A stretch of DNA of 9,265 nt from Bdellovibrionales bacterium (GTDB taxonomy: Bacteria; Bdellovibrionota; Bacteriovoracia; Bacteriovoracales; Bacteriovoracaceae): the NCBI GenBank assembly GCA_005791855.1, contig SXUH01000259.1, positions 1 through 9,265 of the forward strand. The letters are read 5' to 3'. The position numbers were made by a program, and so were the translations under genes. Of the stretch, positions 6,444 to 9,265 are shown in pieces. The notes under the pieces are model-generated. The model was not told the DNA's origin. It saw only the letters and a list, made by a program, of their open reading frames with translations, and searched no databases. Numbering within the stretch: the stretch's first letter is position 1; every line of letters begins with the position of its first letter.

Positions 6444-7214
6444 CTAGGGGTCAAGGGGAGTGCCGAGGTAGCGGAGGGAGAAGGCGTTCCTGACGGCGTG
6501 TCCATCGTTGATCCGGGTCCGCAGGACCCACCTCACCGTCTCCGCCGCCCGTCGCTTCTCAGACCGAGGCCAGTGGGAGAACTTGTAGACCCAGGAGAGC
6601 CAGAGGGCCGCCACCGCGTGGGACCCGCCGTGGTCGAACTCTTCGCTGATGGTCGCATCACAGTTGTACTGGTCGGTGTCCCCGCAGGCCACGTGGCCAT
6701 AGTCCGGGATCCCGAGGTGCCGGGCTTCGTGGATGAGCTGGGCGGCCAGACCGATCCCGCGTTCCCCCGGACGGGTCATGTGGAAGTCCGTCGGAGGCAG
6801 GTGGACCTCACCGACTCCGTTGTTCCGGTGCGCGAAGGCGTAGGTCGCGCGTTCGTTGTAAACCAGCCGGTCCATCCTCCGGGATACCCAGTCGAGCATG
6901 GATCGCGGCGGGGCCTGGATCCGTCCGGAGGAGACGATGGGTCTGGCCGAAATGTCCTGCGGCCGGTAGGAGAACCGTGTCCGATCGAGGACGTACGCGG
7001 CCCTCGCGGCGAGGACGTTCCTTCGCTCTTTGGGGGTCAGTTCGGCGGGCTCCGTGTCGCAGTTGAGCGGGGCCTTCCTCCAGCTCGGGTTGAGCTTAGC
7101 GTAGTAGGACTTCACCCAGAGGGTGCTGAGGGCCCGGCAGCTCGGGAGCTCCTGGGCCTTCGCGTGGATGGCCGGGGCGAAGAGGAACAGGATGAAGGTC
7201 AGCGTGAGATTCAT
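6444..7214 (-). CDS. Secreted HEARH-motif putative metalloprotease
   Basis: A 256-residue exported protein with a signal peptide (core LTFILFLFAPAIHA, probable cleavage after residue 18). H162-E163-A-R-H166 is a canonical HExxH zinc motif on a predicted helix (LAAQLIHEARHLG). Possible further ligands follow closely: D171 and H174 in IPDYGHVAC, or E191/E192. C177 and C185 flank the loop after the site, and C26 and C52 could form a second disulfide. A conserved-looking helix (FDHGGSHAVAALWLSWV) follows. The pattern HEARH plus nearby GH recalls predicted secreted peptidases of proteobacteria, but I cannot name a family and the substrate is unknown. It shares no evident similarity with the adjacent metzincin-like protease. 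The start is good: AGGAGG (7219-7224) four bases before the ATG. The leader region contains alternative hairpins at 7263-7285. Confidence 0.72.
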   Translation of the reverse strand: MNLTLTFILFLFAPAIHAKAQELPSCRALSTLWVKSYYAKLNPSWRKAPLNCDTEPAELTPKERRNVLAARAAYVLDRTRFSYRPQDISARPIVSSGRIQAPPRSMLDWVSRRMDRLVYNERATYAFAHRNNGVGEVHLPPTDFHMTRPGERGIGLAAQLIHEARHLGIPDYGHVACGDTDQYNCDATISEEFDHGGSHAVAALWLSWVYKFSHWPRSEKRRAAETVRWVLRTRINDGHAVRNAFSLRYLGTPLDP

Positions 7215-7262
7215 AAGCCCTCCTATGACTAGGATAAGCTTACTAGGGCACGGTCCTGGAGT

Positions 7263-7285
7263 AAGGTGCTACCTTCTGATAAGGT
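7263..7285 (-). promoter_or_regulatory. Overlapping alternative hairpins in the leader of the HEARH gene
   Basis: The + strand reads AAGGT (7263-7267), ACCTT (7271-7275), AAGGT (7281-7285). The central copy can pair with either neighbour, giving two mutually exclusive 5-bp hairpins. In addition, TACCTTCTG occurs twice, at 7270-7278 and 7315-7323. The region lies 49-71 nt before the ATG at 7214. A regulatory role is conjecture. Confidence 0.22.
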
Positions 7286-7327
7286 CTAACTTCGCATAAG
7301 CGACTTAGTCCGTTTACCTTCTGGAGT

Positions 7328-7360
7328 CCTGCGCGAGGAGGATGGCCCTTCCCGCGCAGG
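7328..7360 (-). terminator. GC-rich hairpin after the 126-residue protein gene
   Basis: CCTGCGCG (7328-7335) and CGCGCAGG (7353-7360) form a perfect 8-bp GC-rich stem around a 17-nt loop, 18 nt past the TAA stop at 7378. The T-rich stretch in the minus-strand transcript precedes rather than follows the stem, so it is not a textbook intrinsic terminator. Its place at the end of the two-gene unit still makes a transcription end or 3' stabiliser likely. Confidence 0.5.
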
Positions 7361-7377
7361 TCTTATTAGAATAAAAA

Positions 7378-7758
7378 TTAGTCGCGGATGATCAGCCGTT
7401 CGATCTCGAACATGTTGAGCCCGGTCCGGCGCACGGTGAGGTCGGCGTGCTTCGAGCTCTTCAGGAGTGCCTTGAGGGCGATGGCGGAGGAGAGGTCTTT
7501 CACGGAGTAGGACAGGTTAACCACGTCCTTGTCTCCGCGGAGCTTGATCCAGAGGCCGAGCTCGTGCTGCTTCTCCGGGTGGTTGTTCGAGAACGGCTCA
7601 AGGGCGAACTGCTCGGCGAAGTCCTTCCCGCTCACGTACCACGCCCCTTCGTGCGGCTTGTACTGGCCCTTCTCCATTTCGCTGATGCTCACCGTTTCGA
7701 GCGCGAAGGCGGACAGGGAAGTGACTGCGAGCAGGGAACCGAGGATGAACATTTTCAT
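7378..7758 (-). CDS. Small exported protein of unknown function, downstream of the repeat protein
   Basis: A 126-residue protein with a signal peptide (MKMFILGSLLAVTSLSAFA, cleavage after residue 19 at AFA/LETV) and a cysteine-free mature part of about 107 residues. The mature chain alternates hydrophobic segments (GAWYVSGKDF, LGLWIKLRG, DVVNLSYSV, ADLTVRRTG, FEIERLII), suggesting a small beta-barrel or OB-like fold with one helix (SSAIALKALLKSS). The fold is a guess, and I do not recognise the family. The start is secure, with GGAGG (7765-7769) six bases before the ATG. It begins only 26 nt after the stop of the 58-residue repeat protein, so the two are probably co-transcribed and may act together in the envelope. 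A hairpin follows at 7328-7360. Confidence 0.72.
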   Translation of the reverse strand: MKMFILGSLLAVTSLSAFALETVSISEMEKGQYKPHEGAWYVSGKDFAEQFALEPFSNNHPEKQHELGLWIKLRGDKDVVNLSYSVKDLSSAIALKALLKSSKHADLTVRRTGLNMFEIERLIIRD

Positions 7759-7784
7759 TGGAAACCTCCGTAGTATGTTAGACG

Positions 7785-9265
7785 CTAGAGCGCGTCGACT
7801 TCTTCAACCGTGAACCCCGCGTCTCTCAGCTGCTGCTTCGTGAAGCCGCCCTGGAAGAGCTCGCGGATGGGAAGGCCCGCTTCCTTCAGCTCCCGGGCGC
7901 TGTACCTCAGCTCCGTCCGGAGGATGGACGCCGGGTACTGGCGACTCCCGTAGTAGTCTTTGATCGCGGCGAAGTCGCTGGCCGAGAAGAGCGGCTTGAT
8001 GTCCGTGAGGATGTTGAACCCGGCGGTCCGCAGGTCGCCGATGGTCGACCCTTCGGTCTTGAGTTCGCTCGCGGAGTAGCCCAGGGTCTCTTTCAGGAAC
8101 TTGTCCGAGAAGGTCCGGCCGCCGTAGTAGTCCTTGATCTCGCGGAAGTTCTTGAGGGTGAAGAGGGGCTTGATCTCCGCGGCGAGGTCGAAGCCGGCCG
8201 ACTGGAGGTCGGCGATGCTCGACCCTTCCGCCTTGAGCTCGGCGGCGCTGTACCCGAGCCGTTCCTTGAGGAACTTGTCCGAGTAGGTCCGGCTTCCGTA
8301 GTAGTCCTTGATCGCCCGGAAGGCCTTGAGGTTGAAGAGGGGCTTGATGTCCGCGAGGAGGTCGAAGCCGGCGGCCTGGAGGTCGGCGATGCCCGCGCCC
8401 TCCGCCTTGAGCTCCGGCGCCTTGTAGCCGAGGGTCTCGCGGAGGAACTTGTCGGAGAAGGTCCGGCTGCCGTAGTAGTCCTTCACGTCTCTGAAGTTCT
8501 TGAGCGTGAAGAGGGGCTTGATGTCCTTCACCACGTCGAAGCCCGCGGCCTGGAGGTCGGTGATGCCGGAGCCCTCCGCCTTGAGCTCCGAAGCCTTGTA
8601 CCCGAGGGTTTCCCGGAGGTACTTATCGGAGTAGACCCGGCTGCCGTAGTAGTCCTTGGCTTCCCGGAAGTTCTTGAGGGTGAAGAGGGGCTTCACGTCC
8701 TTTGCCATGTCGAAGCCGGCGGCCTGGAGGTCGGTGATGCTCGAGCCGTGGGCCTTGAGCTCGGAGGCGCTGAAGCCCAGCTTCTCCCGGAGGAACTTGT
8801 CCGAGTAGGTCCGGCTCCCGTAGTAGTCTTTCACGTCTCTGAAGTTCTGCAGGGTGAAGAGGGGCTTGAGGTCCTTCTGCAGGTCGTAGCCGGCGAGCTG
8901 GAGGTCGGCGATGCCCGCGCCGAGGGCCTTGAGGTCGCTCGCGGTGGCGCCGAGGGCTTCGCGGAGGACCTTGTTCGAGTAGACGCGGCCGCCGTAGTAG
9001 TCCTTGGCCGCGACGAAGTCACTGAGGGTGAAGTGCTGAGCGAGTTCCTGCACGGAGACCCCGAGGGAACCCAGGTCGGAGAGCTTGAACTTCGCGTCGA
9101 CGAGTTCCTTGAGCTTGAACCCCCCGGCGTAGAGGGCGCTCGCGCCGTACCCGGCGTCGACGAACTTCTCGATGCTGAGGTTGAACTGCGCCCGGATCTT
9201 CTTCACCGGAAACCGCATCTTGGCCAGGTCTTCGCCCTGGTAGCCCTCGGCGACCATCAGGTCGA
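7785..9265 (-). CDS. Protein of seven tandem 58-residue repeats, N-terminus outside window
   Basis: The frame is open through the right edge. The first ATG (9257) has no ribosome site, and the codons before it (D-L) continue the repeat pattern, so the true start lies beyond 9265. From the ATG numbering, residues 1-84 hold degenerate motifs of about 10 residues (VDAGYGASAL, YAGGFKLKEL, VDAKFKLSDL). Residues 85-490 are exactly seven 58-residue units, the last ending at the stop codon. Each unit carries KDYYGSRTYSDKFL, then ETLGYSASELKAEG, ITDLQAAGFD, and IKPLFTLKNFR. The pattern of short amphipathic helices ended by Gly suggests an alpha-solenoid-like scaffold. There are no cysteines, membrane segments or catalytic motifs in the visible part. 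The function is unknown, with adhesion or protein binding plausible. The exported 126-residue protein gene follows after 26 nt. Confidence 0.85.
   Translation of the reverse strand, partial: DLMVAEGYQGEDLAKMRFPVKKIRAQFNLSIEKFVDAGYGASALYAGGFKLKELVDAKFKLSDLGSLGVSVQELAQHFTLSDFVAAKDYYGGRVYSNKVLREALGATASDLKALGAGIADLQLAGYDLQKDLKPLFTLQNFRDVKDYYGSRTYSDKFLREKLGFSASELKAHGSSITDLQAAGFDMAKDVKPLFTLKNFREAKDYYGSRVYSDKYLRETLGYKASELKAEGSGITDLQAAGFDVVKDIKPLFTLKNFRDVKDYYGSRTFSDKFLRETLGYKAPELKAEGAGIADLQAAGFDLLADIKPLFNLKAFRAIKDYYGSRTYSDKFLKERLGYSAAELKAEGSSIADLQSAGFDLAAEIKPLFTLKNFREIKDYYGGRTFSDKFLKETLGYSASELKTEGSTIGDLRTAGFNILTDIKPLFSASDFAAIKDYYGSRQYPASILRTELRYSARELKEAGLPIRELFQGGFTKQQLRDAGFTVEEVDAL
7788..9005 (-). 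repeat. Seven tandem 174-bp coding repeats
   Basis: Units run 9005-8832, 8831-8658, 8657-8484, 8483-8310, 8309-8136, 8135-7962 and 7961-7788, with no insertion or deletion between them. The + strand marker CCGTAGTAGTC(C/T)TT, the reverse complement of the KDYYG codons, recurs every 174 bases. Units 2 to 5 are most alike. Unit 7 keeps only the KDYYGSR start and the later LKEAG-type motifs. The array encodes residues 85-490 of the repeat protein. Confidence 0.92.

Noticed and set aside
7229..7246. CTAG...CTAG apparent palindrome as operator
   Set aside because: The outer CTAG arms and the inner TAAGCTTA do not share a centre, so it is not a coherent inverted repeat.
7788..9005. CRISPR array or mobile repeat
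   Set aside because: The 174-bp repeats are contiguous, keep an open reading frame, and vary mainly in a protein-conservative way, so they are coding repeats of one protein.

Overview
The window is GC-rich (about 60% by eye). Every gene I can support lies on the minus strand, so transcription runs from high to low coordinates. It holds nine genes. Two are cut by the edges: a response regulator at the left and a repeat protein at the right. Most of the others begin with a Sec signal peptide, and one carries a lipoprotein lipobox. A lipobox lipoprotein, a PldB-type lysophospholipase and several small periplasmic or secreted proteins suggest a two-membrane, proteobacteria-like organism. A delta-proteobacterial or Bdellovibrionota-type bacterium with a rich exo-enzyme repertoire would fit, but no ribosomal or other marker gene is present, so that placement is weak.

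Layout in order of transcription (right to left). 9265-7785: C-terminal 490+ residues of a protein built from seven consecutive 58-residue repeats. 7758-7378: a small exported protein only 26 nt downstream, probably co-transcribed, followed by a GC-rich hairpin. 7214-6444: a secreted protein with an HEARH zinc motif. 6354-5185: a secreted metzincin-like metalloprotease (HEVAHRMGLPD). 5074-4658 and 4437-4030: two small exported proteins of unknown function, the second with six cysteines in its mature part. 3854-2895: a PldB-like lysophospholipase or monoacylglycerol lipase. 2730-484: a 748-residue lipoprotein with a PKD-like Ig fold, a right-handed beta-helix and a C-terminal beta domain. 333-1: a receiver-domain response regulator starting at TTG and leaving the window.

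Taken together, the central part reads as a block of exported proteins: two unrelated HExxH proteases, one lipid hydrolase and one surface polysaccharide-binding or -cleaving lipoprotein, interleaved with small unknown exported proteins. Gaps of 89-220 nt, most with their own strong Shine-Dalgarno sites, suggest several transcription units rather than one operon. GC-rich hairpins without U-tracts follow several stop codons. No RNA gene, CRISPR array, insertion sequence or phage gene was found, and no stretch above 300 bases lacks a gene. The most distinctive object is the 58-residue repeat protein.
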